DNA from: Astrocystis sublimbata
Taxonomy: Eukaryota > Ascomycota > Sordariomycetes > Xylariales > Xylariaceae
Direction: 5' to 3'
Length of the DNA stretch: 64,000 bases
NCBI GenBank assembly: GCA_022453515.1
Contig: JAJNNY010000057.1
Coordinates: forward strand, 1 to 64,000
Part shown: positions 32,533 to 43,000 of the stretch, in pieces
Layout of the letters: each line of letters begins with the position of its first letter
Numbering within the stretch: position 1 is the stretch's first letter
The notes under the pieces: generated by a model
The model's database searches: none
What the model saw: only the letters and a program-made list of their open reading frames with translations
Told to the model about the DNA's origin: nothing
Position numbers and translations under genes: made by a program

Positions 32533-33882
32533 TCAAGACCCGACATTCGACAGCGTAGCAAGCGCCTGATCAAGCACCCTCTTACACTGATTCCGGTACA
32601 GTAGCGCAAGCTCCTGATTCCGATTCGCCGCCTCGTAGGGCGGATCATGCGCCTCGATCTCCTCGAGGTCGATGCTGCATTTCGTGCCCAGCGCATCGAT
32701 GATCTCCTCCAGCAGCTGCGGCGGGATCCTGCCCTGCAGAACGTCGGCCAAACTGACACCACCAGCATCACCCATCTGTCTCGCAATCGTCTCGTAGAGC
32801 GCAGCCACAAGGGAGTCTTGGAAGTGCGAAAAGCAAGGCAGGCAGGAGCTATTACTGTCCGGACCCAGCAGCTTCGCCTGGCCCACGACAGTGCTCGGGT
32901 GAGACATCGGGCGCAACGCGACAATATGCGACGCGGTCAGGTCTTCGGGACCGGCTTTCGTCTTGACGTGCACGTAGTCGTTGTGGAAATCCTGCGTCTC
33001 CGGTATCACGAAGCCGTAGCCGAGCAGCAGCTCCGCGTTCGTCTTCATGCCGTAGTTGTTGTAGACCTGCTGGCCCGCTTCATAAGGCTGCATTGTGCGC
33101 ATCGCAGAAGTGACGCGCACCCCCCCTTCCTTATCCTTCATCGTCGACGTCCTCCATTGGATCTGAGCGAGCGGCGAGTGGTTGCCGATGTCGAAGAGGG
33201 GCAGCAGGACGGAGAAGTCGTCGATCTTGCAGTTTCCAGGCAGCGATAGCTGGGCAGGGAAGATGCGCGACGGCCGGAAGCTGCGCGTCGTGAAGATGGC
33301 GTACGCCCAGTAGTACAGCGGGCGCGTGTACTCTCCCTCCTCCTCCTTCTCCAGATGCCGCATGGCCTGCTTATACTCCTTCTTCAGCAGCGCCTTGATC
33401 TCCTGCACGGCGACGTAGGCGTTGGTGCCGCGCAGGAACTCGACGTCGTCCGCGGGCCACGCCACGGGCAGCAGCGACGTCATGTGCTCGGGCGGCGGCA
33501 GCGTGCGCATGTACGGCCACCACGCCGACGCCTCGCGCTTGAGATACTCCTGCATGAGAAAGAAGCGGCCTATGACGTGCGGCGGCACGTTCTCTAGGAA
33601 GGACGCCGGCAGGTGCCCATTCTGCGGCGGCGCGTGGAAGCTCGAGGGCAGGTCCCTTGCTGAAAGGCTCGGATGTCCGGCGATGGCGTTGAGATAGGAC
33701 AGCGAGCAGGATAGCGGGAGAGACACGATCTCGTCGTCTGCTTTGAGCGAGCTCGCGTCTTGGACGCGGAATGAGCCGCCGGTGACGGGGTCGTGGTAGA
33801 TCTCTACAGAAGGGTGAAGCCGTCCGCCGGCGGCCTCGACCCATCGGAGGAGTGCCTGGTGTCGCTCGGGTAGATTGGCCAT
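32533..33882 (-). CDS. SET-domain protein lysine methyltransferase (SETD3/RKM/Rubisco-LSMT type)
   Basis: 449 residues in one exon. The split SET domain of the LSMT class shows as VSLPLSCSLSY near 53, then a helical insert with LKREASAWWPYMRTLP, then the SAM-binding core DIGNHSP (231-237, the conserved N-H pair) and the C-terminal SET motif YNNYGMKTNAELLLGYGF (274-291). A helical Rubisco-LSMT-like C-terminal domain follows. Fungal members methylate lysines on ribosomal proteins, elongation factors or cytochrome c; the substrate cannot be told here. No zinc pre-SET or post-SET cysteines, so a histone target is unlikely. No signal or membrane segment: cytosolic or nuclear. Confidence 0.9.
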   Translation of the reverse strand: MANLPERHQALLRWVEAAGGRLHPSVEIYHDPVTGGSFRVQDASSLKADDEIVSLPLSCSLSYLNAIAGHPSLSARDLPSSFHAPPQNGHLPASFLENVPPHVIGRFFLMQEYLKREASAWWPYMRTLPPPEHMTSLLPVAWPADDVEFLRGTNAYVAVQEIKALLKKEYKQAMRHLEKEEEGEYTRPLYYWAYAIFTTRSFRPSRIFPAQLSLPGNCKIDDFSVLLPLFDIGNHSPLAQIQWRTSTMKDKEGGVRVTSAMRTMQPYEAGQQVYNNYGMKTNAELLLGYGFVIPETQDFHNDYVHVKTKAGPEDLTASHIVALRPMSHPSTVVGQAKLLGPDSNSSCLPCFSHFQDSLVAALYETIARQMGDAGGVSLADVLQGRIPPQLLEEIIDALGTKCSIDLEEIEAHDPPYEAANRNQELALLYRNQCKRVLDQALATLSNVGS

Positions 33883-34809
33883 CTCGGCGCCGGGGCGCGA
33901 TGCGAGGTTCGGCCCGGGATGTTCTTTTTTCGCTTATATGCGATACTTGTGTGTGATTGATGGATTCGGCCGACCTTCGGTCAGAATAGCACGCCTTTAT
34001 GAATACATACAGTTTGGTGTAGTTCAGTATATATAATGATGTATCCCGCTTCTTCATACACCAGTCTGAATTTTGAGATTAGTTGTAGTCAGGCTCGCTT
34101 GTGATGATGGTGATGGTGATGGTTGATGGTGCGATGGTGTGGGGTCGCTCGATTTGCTTAGCTGTAATTGAGGTTTTCATTTCTGCTGTGCTTGACCCCG
34201 TTTCTAGCCTTCTTCAATGTTTCTACACCACACCCTCACCTTCGTCGCCATGATGTCATATTTGAAACAACCGATGTTTCTCTCACGACGTCTCTATAGA
34301 AGAGTTTTAAAATTGAAGGCATTCAGACGTATATCATCGGTTTCCTCCCACGATGCGCTTATTCAGGACGCTAGCCTCTAATTAATTGTTACCTGAACCC
34401 GCGACCGACGAGCTAACAAATGACGTCTGAACGAGCATGACATCGTCGCAATCCGATAAGAACATGAATTGGACGTCAGTTTTTATTACCAAAAAATCCC
34501 GTTGCTGTCGCTCCTAGTCATGACACAGGTACTGGGCCTGAGCTGGAAATGCTAAAGTACCTTCATACATGTAATTAGATGTTAGGTGGTTCTTTACGCC
34601 ACATAACAGCCACCATCGGCAATCGCCCCTGAAGCAGGCAATTTGTATAAGAAAACTCGGGAAATTGACGTTCTAGAATTCAACCAACAAATGAATAGAT
34701 ATATATTATTACAATGCTAGGCTACACAATTGAACTTGAAAGTAACTAACGCATCCTCAAGGGATACCTCAAGAAGTCTGGCTTACATACATGAAATTGA
34801 CGCGGCTTG
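33883..34809. other. Intergenic region
   Basis: Promoter side of the SET gene and 3' side of the zinc-module gene. Contains a GATGGT micro-repeat at 34104-34137. No gene supported. Confidence 0.55.
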
Positions 34810-35283
34810 CTAATTGCACTGTCGACAAAACTCGTGTGAGCAACGGTGGCACTCGTTGTCCTGCAGTGAAATCATACCGCCACATTTGCAACACTTCCAC
34901 CCTTCAGCAGAGTCCTGAGGTGGGAACGCTTCTTGTTGAACCGCTTGATACTTGCCAAACATTGAACCTCTGCAGAACTGGCAGTATGTGTGATTGCATG
35001 GTTGACAAGCCGTGAGGTCCTGGATAGTGAACCCTCCACACTTGCAGCATTCCCACTGGGAACCATCGACATGCTCAGGCACATGCGCAAGACTATTTCT
35101 AATGGAGCCTCCTTTGCAGCTACTGCAAAAGGCGTGCGCGCATGCATAGCAGGTGTTTCCGATTATACAATTGACACCGCCGCATTTGCAGCAGGTCCAG
35201 TCCATGCTGGAACCACCATCCTGCGCCCCAGAGTCGTTCATGTCGATGTGTTGACGGGATGAGACGGGAGTACTTGGCTGCAT
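34810..35283 (-). CDS. Protein with three tandem CCKCGG zinc modules
   Basis: 157 residues in one exon. After a 28-residue polar leader, three repeats follow the pattern W-x-C-C-K-C-G-G, a 5-8 residue spacer, then x-C-x2-C-x-H-x-[FY]-C-x2-C. They begin at about residues 29, 77 and 128, and the last module ends one residue before the stop (CRQCN). Each repeat has eight potential ligands (seven Cys, one His), enough for two zinc ions, in an arrangement recalling RING or zinc-ribbon folds but with a compact CCKCGG opening. No signal peptide or nuclear signal is obvious. The linkers (KGGSIRNSLAHVPEH and a Gln-rich one) are short and polar. I recognise similar CCKCGG-type motifs only as unnamed fungal proteins. 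Nucleic-acid, ubiquitin or protein binding are all possible. Confidence 0.82.
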   Translation of the reverse strand: MQPSTPVSSRQHIDMNDSGAQDGGSSMDWTCCKCGGVNCIIGNTCYACAHAFCSSCKGGSIRNSLAHVPEHVDGSQWECCKCGGFTIQDLTACQPCNHTYCQFCRGSMFGKYQAVQQEAFPPQDSAEGWKCCKCGGMISLQDNECHRCSHEFCRQCN

Positions 35284-35804
35284 TGTGGATTTTTCTACTC
35301 GACACGGGTTTTTAGAAGTTGCTATTGGTTAGTTAGTTGTTGATATCTTGCTTGATTGCTTGATTTCTTGATGTTCGTTGATCAGGTCGATGTCATTAGA
35401 CATGTTAGCGATATTTTATAAGCAATGTGATGCCCTGCATCAAGCTCGTCCTATCAAACAAGGGCGATTGTGTTCAAATGGATACAATGGCAGTGTTTAC
35501 GTCGGGGTACGTTTTCAAAGAAAGTTGCATAAAATGCACAATTGGTTTTGATACAACTCAGTGTACCTATGGTAATCAAGTGAACAAGCAGGTTGAAAGA
35601 TGCCCGCCATATTGCTTTCCAAGTAATGCTAACATGGTATTTAAAGACTCAAGAGATAATACAATTCACGTAGCTAAAATTACTAATATATATCATACTC
35701 TCTCACATTTTCTAAGAATAAGCACGGGCACTATCTCAATGATATTTATCAGTCAGGCAGCCAAACCCCCAAAGGCAGCTTTTATGTAAAGGAGCAAAAA
35801 CACT
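35284..35804. other. Intergenic region with an unassigned open frame
   Basis: Holds the zinc-module gene promoter and the 3' side of the secreted-protein gene. A plus-strand frame of 120 codons (35427-35789) with several Cys overlaps the TATA side of the zinc-module gene. It has no signal peptide or family match I recognise, so it is not called. Confidence 0.5.
35411..35420 (-). promoter_or_regulatory. TATA box for the zinc-module gene
   Basis: TATAAAATAT on the minus strand, 128 bp before the ATG at 35283. A leader rich in CAA/CAAG follows. Confidence 0.6.
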
Positions 35805-36361
35805 CTAAAGCCCGATAGCAACCGTGTCGACGGCGATCTCAAACTTGCCACTAGGTAAGACAAAGTCCTCGCCTGTTACAATCGTGACCTTTTTCGCGTC
35901 GATCTGCACATGGTTGAGCTTGAAGAGGATCTTGGGATAAGACTCCTGGTACGAGGGGTTGACTTCTAGGCGGAATGTCTCGTCGGATGCGCACACAGTG
36001 TCCCACTCAAGTGCGTATGGAACCCTTTCGCACTATTGTTGCCAATGTTAGATATCATGGGGCATTTGTATTATTATCTCTCTGGTCTACTTGTTGCCTG
36101 CAAAGTGCAGACGAGGAAGCGAATGGATATGCAGGTTGGTGAACTTACGAGTACATCAAGACCTCGGACGCCGGTCACGTAATTATCGGGAGCTGTAACC
36201 CGGAACGTTGCAACTTCTTGCCCATCTGGGCCCGATGCCGTATAATCTGTCACGGTCCATGGCTGGTTGATGCTGGAGTCAGGCAGTGAAGCCGGCGGCA
36301 GGCATGATACGGTGGTAAAGAGGGCTGACCCGACCGAGGCCAAAATGATTGCGGCACGCAT
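35805..36361 (-). CDS. Small secreted protein, AltA1-like appearance
   Basis: Exons 36149-36361 and 35805-36032 (116-nt intron, GTAAGT donor, CAATAG acceptor, CTAAC branch) give 146 residues. MRAAIILASVGSALFTTVSC is a signal peptide. The mature part is beta-rich: PWTVTDYTASGPDG, an early hydrophobic core, then Cys at about 72 (LDVLCERVP) and 88 (WDTVCASDETF), likely one disulfide, and a C-terminal strand pair. The size, the W-x-V-x-D-Y start and the Cys spacing recall the fungal AltA1/small secreted beta-barrel group, but this is a weak visual impression. A strong TATA box is present upstream. Extracellular role, possibly in host or microbe interaction, is inferred. Confidence 0.75.
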
Positions 36362-37479
36362 TCTGAAGAACGAACGAGGGATGTAATGAATGTTGCAAAG
36401 TCGCCGGTGATGGAGCTGGCCCGAGTGAGAGATTCGCTCTTTTCGGAAGATCTGTTTTATATAAAAGAATTGAATGAGTCTAGGTCTAGATCCAAGCGTA
36501 TCATGACAATGAGTCATCCGTATCGAACACGAGGAAAAGAATAGTAAGGCACAACACAACGTACGATGCATCGAGGGGCCCTGGCCTTGTTGCTGATAAT
36601 CCATTGGTTTTGACAGGGTCTGTAAGACAACAAGTCAGATTCTCTTATATAACAGACTTGTCAGCACACATGAAGCTAAACCCTTTTTGCCCCTATACAA
36701 CTTCCTCAAAAGTACAGTCTTCTTGAATATTGCTTCAGTATGCTCTAATCTGGATCGGTATGTAGACAAATAAGGCACTTCTTGGCTATAAGGGCTGCTC
36801 TGCCGTAATGAGTCTGGCTTCATGTGGGAGAATCTGACTTGCATCTGAATTATGCGAAGCTCCTTCAAACTCGGCGTGTAAGCAGAAACCTTGAATTAGA
36901 TTTCTCACTCTTGCGCCGTATCTTCGGAATCGTCGCCAGTATAACTGTGTTACTCGAACACTTTCTATTGAGCAATGCCTTCCTGATCTCCCTTCGCGTG
37001 ATAGTTACATCATGGCAGTGTTTAACTCATCAACCAAACTTTCCTCGGGTCTTTTAGCGCAAAGTAGGGATTGTAAGGCAGTAAGATCGATTCAGTGATA
37101 ATCGAAGGATTCATTGTCACTATTGCTAGAAAACTAACGCAGCATTTTCTTTCTGCTTCCTCAACGGTTCGATACGTTTTTTAGTGCACTTGATCCTGGT
37201 TTTGCAGCAGGCGAAGCTATTTAACATTTTTTATGGATTAAATGTAGCTCTGAGACTTAACGCAGTGATAACAGATCAAAAGACGTAATAAATAACCGTA
37301 GATCCTGCACAACCTAGGGATATTGATAACGTTAATAGAATAGGCGCGTTCGACGAAATCAACGGGGATAATGATTGCTTTAGACTATAGCATCAATCCA
37401 ATCGTGCTGCCTCGCCTTCAGCACTAATCTTTGAGGGTCAGGCGTTTTATACTCGATCCTTTGTCAAATTAGCATTGTC
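36362..37479. other. Intergenic region
   Basis: AT-rich between the secreted-protein gene and the HET gene. No coding frame with recognisable motifs. Confidence 0.5.
36455..36466 (-). promoter_or_regulatory. TATA box for the small secreted protein gene
   Basis: The palindromic TTTTATATAAAA lies about 95 bp upstream of the ATG at 36361, a usual fungal spacing. Confidence 0.6.
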
Positions 37480-39321
37480 TCACGCAGCTGGGCAAGACTT
37501 CAGATGGACGTACATGGCTTGATCTGGCATGTCAATATCACAACCCGCAAGCCCCAGAATCTGCGAGAGTAGTATCCCAAATTGCTCATCTCTCCCCACG
37601 TTGTGCATGACAGCGAAATACACCTCTCGTATCGTGAGCGCATAATCGGGTATCACGGTCGACCAAGGTACTGCCATGGCAGATAATGCAAAGACCTTGT
37701 CTCTGGGGTCAGAGCATTTCCAGTCTCGGAAGATTTGGATAAGGGTCTGGAGGCGTTGCCTACGGGTTTTGGGATGTCTCCAATGTGCCCGCTGCCAAAC
37801 CATGATGGCGGCAGAGCTCTGTGTCACCATCAGGTGGAATTTGTGATGTGCGAACCAGTTAGACTCTTGGACTATCGCAAGTTTACAATAGAGTTTCTCT
37901 AGATCGGCCCATGTGAAGTTCAACGAGCCACACCAGACGGTGATGTTATTGGCATGAAGGAGCTCTTGTATGATCCACATCCGCCTCCAATATGGTCGTT
38001 CGCATAAGTTTTGAAGAGCTTCACCTTGAGTTCTTGTCCATACCGGGTAATAGCCTGGACCTCTTCGACGGAGAGGTTCGGAAGCCTGGGATGCCATGAA
38101 TCGCATTGCTATGTCGCTGCTATTGGCTTCTTGTCCAAGCCACACATAGACCTCAGCAGCATTGGCGTAAATTTGTTTCATCAGGCCAACTTGATGATTG
38201 CGCTCATGAGTATTTGCCTGATCAATGCAAATCGCATCGATCCAGAACAAGGTTGGATGAGTAATGACCGTCCTCTGTAGGCACAGAAACGACCAGAGAT
38301 TGTCTCCGATAACGATTTCATCATGCCCCGATATCGCCATCTTCCGACGAATCTGCTCGTCACCCCATGTATATGAAAGGGCAGTATATGCAGGACAAGA
38401 AGACAGTTCGACACAGACGAAAGAACCTGTGATATCAGAGGTTTTTCTTCCCGGCTCCAACTGGAACAAACGAATTTGTTGATTATCCAGGACAAGTTTA
38501 CGGTATGGTGATGAAGGTTTTCTTTTTGCCAAGCTCGGAGGTGGGATAAGAGTCTTGTTTGGGTCGGGTTTGGCCGGCAGAACTATGATTGTCGATGTGT
38601 TAGGTTTCTGTTCTTCCTTCGACTGAGGGTACACCATGGCTTCAAGGACCATTGCCGCAAGGTCATCCCAAAACTTTTGCTTTCTCTGAGCCGCTTCCTT
38701 TTCGAGCCTTACAGCAGCATCTCTTAGCTCTTCACTTCGCAGCCGGTGGTCTCCGTCATGGTCTCGATGCTGAAGACAGTCTTTGACGTCGCACCGCCTC
38801 CAGATTTCATGAGATCTCGGATGACCATTTGGTAACACGCAATCCTTCACTTCACAGGCAGTCCAGGGTAATGTATTACGGAATGTGCTAGTAGTTTCCT
38901 CGAACCAAGATGCCTCCCACACAGGGAATTGCTCTGTCAACTGAGAATTTTTGACCCATGTGATTACAGGGCTTTTGTTGAACTCGTATTGGTCGACCTC
39001 CAGTTGTCGCTCTTCCTGGATTTTATGTTTCGTCGATAGGCGCCACCAGGCCTTGAATACTTCCGGAATTCCCTTGTCTAGCTCCTCGTATTGCTGCACC
39101 GCTTCCTGGCATTGCGAAATTTCTCCAATGTATTGCCGAGAAGACAATTGGTATCGTTCATTTGCCTCTAAGTATTGCATACTTTCCTCCCCGCGTCGCC
39201 GCAATACGCGGAGAGGCCAGCGATGGTCCATTTCATATTCATCCACCGCATCCTGCAACACGTTGCGGCGTTGTCGTTCAATCTCACTATGCGGCTGCTG
39301 CCTGAATTCCATTAGGGCCAC
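37480..39321 (-). CDS. HET-domain protein with an N-terminal tandem zinc-like module
   Basis: 613 residues in one exon. N-terminal 1-150 is charged and helical, probably coiled coil (EERQLEVDQYE). Then come two copies of C-x4-C-x5-H-x3-H with identical spacing: C156, C161, H167, H171 and C177, C182, H188, H192, each opening C-[ED]-V-K-D-C. After a basic, Pro-rich linker (245-275) the HET domain (about 310-470) shows YTALSYTWGD, FWIDAICIDQ, QIYANAAEVYVWLG and YWRRMWIIQE. A shorter C-terminal part contains DPRDKVFAL. HET domains act in fungal heterokaryon incompatibility, where they trigger cell death of fused cells. Such genes usually recognise a partner encoded elsewhere or by an N-terminal sensor, so the zinc-like module could be that sensor. 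Single exon with no visible lesion. Confidence 0.88.
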   Translation of the reverse strand: MALMEFRQQPHSEIERQRRNVLQDAVDEYEMDHRWPLRVLRRRGEESMQYLEANERYQLSSRQYIGEISQCQEAVQQYEELDKGIPEVFKAWWRLSTKHKIQEERQLEVDQYEFNKSPVITWVKNSQLTEQFPVWEASWFEETTSTFRNTLPWTACEVKDCVLPNGHPRSHEIWRRCDVKDCLQHRDHDGDHRLRSEELRDAAVRLEKEAAQRKQKFWDDLAAMVLEAMVYPQSKEEQKPNTSTIIVLPAKPDPNKTLIPPPSLAKRKPSSPYRKLVLDNQQIRLFQLEPGRKTSDITGSFVCVELSSCPAYTALSYTWGDEQIRRKMAISGHDEIVIGDNLWSFLCLQRTVITHPTLFWIDAICIDQANTHERNHQVGLMKQIYANAAEVYVWLGQEANSSDIAMRFMASQASEPLRRRGPGYYPVWTRTQGEALQNLCERPYWRRMWIIQELLHANNITVWCGSLNFTWADLEKLYCKLAIVQESNWFAHHKFHLMVTQSSAAIMVWQRAHWRHPKTRRQRLQTLIQIFRDWKCSDPRDKVFALSAMAVPWSTVIPDYALTIREVYFAVMHNVGRDEQFGILLSQILGLAGCDIDMPDQAMYVHLKSCPAA

Positions 39322-39719
39322 TGACTCTGTGAATATGCTCTAGGGTCGAAGTCCAGCTGTTTTGTGTCGCTATTCACATTGATGCCAAATCGCGAAGCAA
39401 GTCTCAATTGGAAGTGGGCATATTGAGGAGATATTTCAGAGGAACAGCAGCGGGTATGTCACAAATGTAGCCAAAATGAAGGCTATGAGGGTAAACACTT
39501 TGATGCACGCACCACCACCTGATGCTTAGCCAGTCTGCCTTGTCTGCGGACAAACAACAGATGCATACTTCCTGCCGTGTTGACGCCTAACGCGGATAGC
39601 TGCAGAAATGATCAAAATGATATTCCAATTAATCACAAGTTAATTAATTGTTAGGCCATCTCCCTCGCCGACCTTTCCTTTTTGTCAAGCTTGTTAGCAG
39701 TCGACAAATGCTTGCTAGG

Positions 39720-40050
39720 TCAAGTGGAAAATGCATATTGGCTTTTTCTACAATAGATAGTTGAAGCAAAGGCCGTGATCATTCCAAAGCCCAAGATTAA
39801 GCAAACGCTCGCCCAAATCGAACTAGCCGGGGCCGACGACGCCAATGCCAGCGGAACGACCTGCACATGTCCATACTCGATGCACCCCCGAAGTCCGTTA
39901 TCTGAGATGAAATAGCCATTCAGTCAGAAGAGCGAAATTTGGTCCGTAGGCCGCACAAAACAGTATAGTAGCTCACTTGGAGGCGCCGAAGAGCGGAATT
40001 GTGCTTGATACTGTTCCCCAAGTCGAATTGTCCGCAGGAATAAAAAAATA
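39720..40050 (-). pseudogene. Possible 3' fragment of a membrane-protein gene
   Basis: On the minus strand a frame ending at 39720 reads NGLRGCIEYGHVQVVPLALA, then a hydrophobic segment (SIWASVCLILGFGMITAFA) and a short basic tail. Upstream (about 40035-39977) another frame reads PADNSTWGTVSSTIPLFGAS before a GTGAGC donor-like site, with an acceptor CTCAG at 39905. The two exon frames do not join cleanly with those sites, suggesting a decayed gene or a missed exon. No start region found. Confidence 0.3.
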
Positions 40051-43000
40051 CCCACAGCAATGGCGCAATTGCTACAGTTTCAAAAGGTTGTCCTTAAGAA
40101 ACTATTAGTTAGTAGCGTAGACTGGAACGTCTGCTGATTCTACTTTTGTTGTCTGAGAGAGCTAGAGATCTGGGAACTAGGTTGTGTTAAATGCCATGCA
40201 ACGTAGTAGTTCAGTTGCAATAGACGAGCTACAACGCTACCGACATGATCCTAGTTTACCATTGAGCTGTCGGCGTTGTGCGATGACAGCGCTTTTTTTC
40301 GATAGGAATGGTAGTATTGTTCACTTTCTACTGGGTATTTAGAAAATTTCTTCATGAGATTTCGCGAAATCTTGCTGAGTTATAAGTTGGTTGGTTGTCG
40401 GATTTGCTGCGAGGGATCGAACATCGGAAACAAAAGTCGAGAACTTGCATGTACCGAAACCGGAATCATGTTTCAATCGATTTCTTGGCAATGGTGTTTC
40501 ATTTAGACGTACCTCAACTACAGTGCATTGCATTGCATTTACATGGCATTTACAATACTTACCCCGGACGACATACGAAATTGATTAGATAGATAAGCGG
40601 GCGATATCATTTCAAGGTTACGCATAAGGCGACATGATGCCATAATACGGCGTATCGATGTGCGCAACGGAACAGACGGCGACAATGTGGCGATTCCGCC
40701 ACTTTCACATCACAGATCGTGTCGATGAGGTGAGTAATGGACAATCAGAGATAAGATAGGATAGGGCAAGGCAAGGTAAGGAAAAGAGGTCCGGGTGGCG
40801 GGGTAAGAGTGTGCGAACCTGGAGATCTGTGTAAGTGAATTACTTGGATGCTTGGGTATGACATCATTGAGGCTCATTCAACGCCTGGCAGCAGGTATCG
40901 CTTGGCTCGCTTGGCTTTTTCCTGGTGACAACTACATATGGATGCGAGCTTGATTCCATTCCAGCCCAGTTTTATTTTTTTTCGCGGCGTTATTGTTTTC
41001 AGTTGTTTTGTTTAAAGCGTTTGCCGCCAAGCCCACTTTATGTTGCGTATCTTGGAACCATCCGCATTACTAGTTTGGGTTTCTCCAAGGCATGCAGAGG
41101 GACTCGAGGTTTAGATCAACCTTTATGTTTCGGATTTTCTGTGTGTTTCGGGCATGGTGAGGTGATGTTGACTCAGTCGAGTCAGTGAGGGTAGCAGTTG
41201 TTACTGCGATGTGCAGGATACCTCTAGATTACAGATGTAGGTGTGTGTATGGTTATCGCACATGTTTTTCAGACGGTTCGGACTTGTTTGCCGTCTTGGC
41301 GGACGGTCGGTTTCCGCTATGACGACATTGTTGGTGATGGGAAGTAATTGTGCGTATTGTCCGACGTTGAGTAAACCTGAAGGATTTGGACAAAACACCA
41401 AGCAAGCCTGTCAGTGTCAGGCCCTGTACTGTAGGGGTTGAGACTTCGCTTGTTGGATTATGGTTCCTGGCCCCCTGGTAAGCAGCGAGAGAAGTAAGTA
41501 AGGATTTGCAGTTCTCGCAACTAGTCTGTCTATCAACCAACTTACATACAGGAACAACTCCTGGCAACGACATGTTCGTTCAAGGAGCGTACATACAGGA
41601 CTGGAATACATGTAGCTATGGTAAAGCACTGTCGATGTTGTAATGCCAACCCTTGGCATTTAGCTTTTGTGGCTTTTTCGTGTGTGGCACAAGATCTGAC
41701 CTCGAGATCGATTGTCCGCCCCCGTCCCCTGGGATGGTTGCATGTTTGGCACCCATCACATCGCATCGCGTCGGGGTGTGGTGTATATTCAAAATCCGGA
41801 CATTTTTCATGCAGCGCAAACGCAGGCTTGACAAGTAAGTAAGTACCGAACCGAACCGAACCGAGCCAGTCCATGCCCGCCACCACCATCACCATCACCA
41901 ACAACCAACACAACCACCTGCACCACCACAACCATATGCGAGGTGCACTTCGACAACATACGCGCATGCGTAGGCCTCCGCGTATGCGCATGTGCATGTA
42001 TATGTGTGTGTAAGTGCCAAGAAGAACCATGGAATCCATCATCCTCAACCTCCACCTCAACGTTAACCGTATTAGACGTGAAATCACAAAGTACATTATC
42101 GCACTAATTTACCCCGCAGGACACCCCAGACATCATGTGTGCAGCACTACACCACCACCACCAATCGTACGCTCTCGCAACCTCACCTTCGATACACTGA
42201 TTGAGGCATAGGCCAATCGATCAGACATGGGACGTCGTCGTCCATTTTCTAGTATGCTAGTCTATATCACGAGATGCACACACACAATTAACAGTGATGT
42301 ACAAGTAGAGGTTGGTAGGTACTGTAGGTATGTAAGGTATGTAAGGTAAGCCCTTGGAGCAAAGCCCGCTCGTGTTCGTTGACGCCGGGGCGCGGGGTCA
42401 ACGAATCATTGGATGGCATTGCATCGTTGGTTGGTACCCAGAGTCTCACGGCCTTTTGCTCGGCTTTTGGGCGTTGGAGGCTTGGGGGCTTAACGGCTGG
42501 CTGGCTGGCTCACGATCACCTGCTTAGTTGAGCAGGTAGTAAGGCGTGTTAGATGCTATGCGTGTGTAGGTACTGACTGTATGTAACAGGCAGTATGTAT
42601 GTCGATGAATCGGTCGGTGGCTAATGGGGACGAGACCGAGTTGTCAGCGAAACGTCAGCTGACACTATAAAGATATGTTAAGGCTGAGAAGAAGTCCGTT
42701 CATATGGTGCGATGAGACGAGACGCATTCACGAGGACCAGAATAGCTTTCTCATTTCGAACTCGCTTAGGTGCAAGCTTACTGAAATTATACTTGTCCTG
42801 AGCCTACCGTGGTAACCTTTCTGCCCTCTCTCTGTAATTAATTCCGTCTTACTTGACTATAAGCACTGGGTTGCGCGCATCTATTCATCTACGTATCTAT
42901 CTGCACCTACGGTAATAGCGCGAAGGATCATCCTCGTTAGTGAGCAGCGGGAGCGGGAGAGCGGCGAGAGCGCATCGCAAATCAGGGGAGCTGATGGACG

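Noticed and set aside
35427..35789. 120-codon plus-strand frame with several Cys
   Set aside because: No signal peptide, no recognised family, and it overlaps the promoter side of the divergent zinc-module gene; left uncalled without expression data.
41542..42096. 184-codon minus-strand frame
   Set aside because: Composition reflects CACCAC/ACCATC tracts on the other strand; no domain, unlikely protein.
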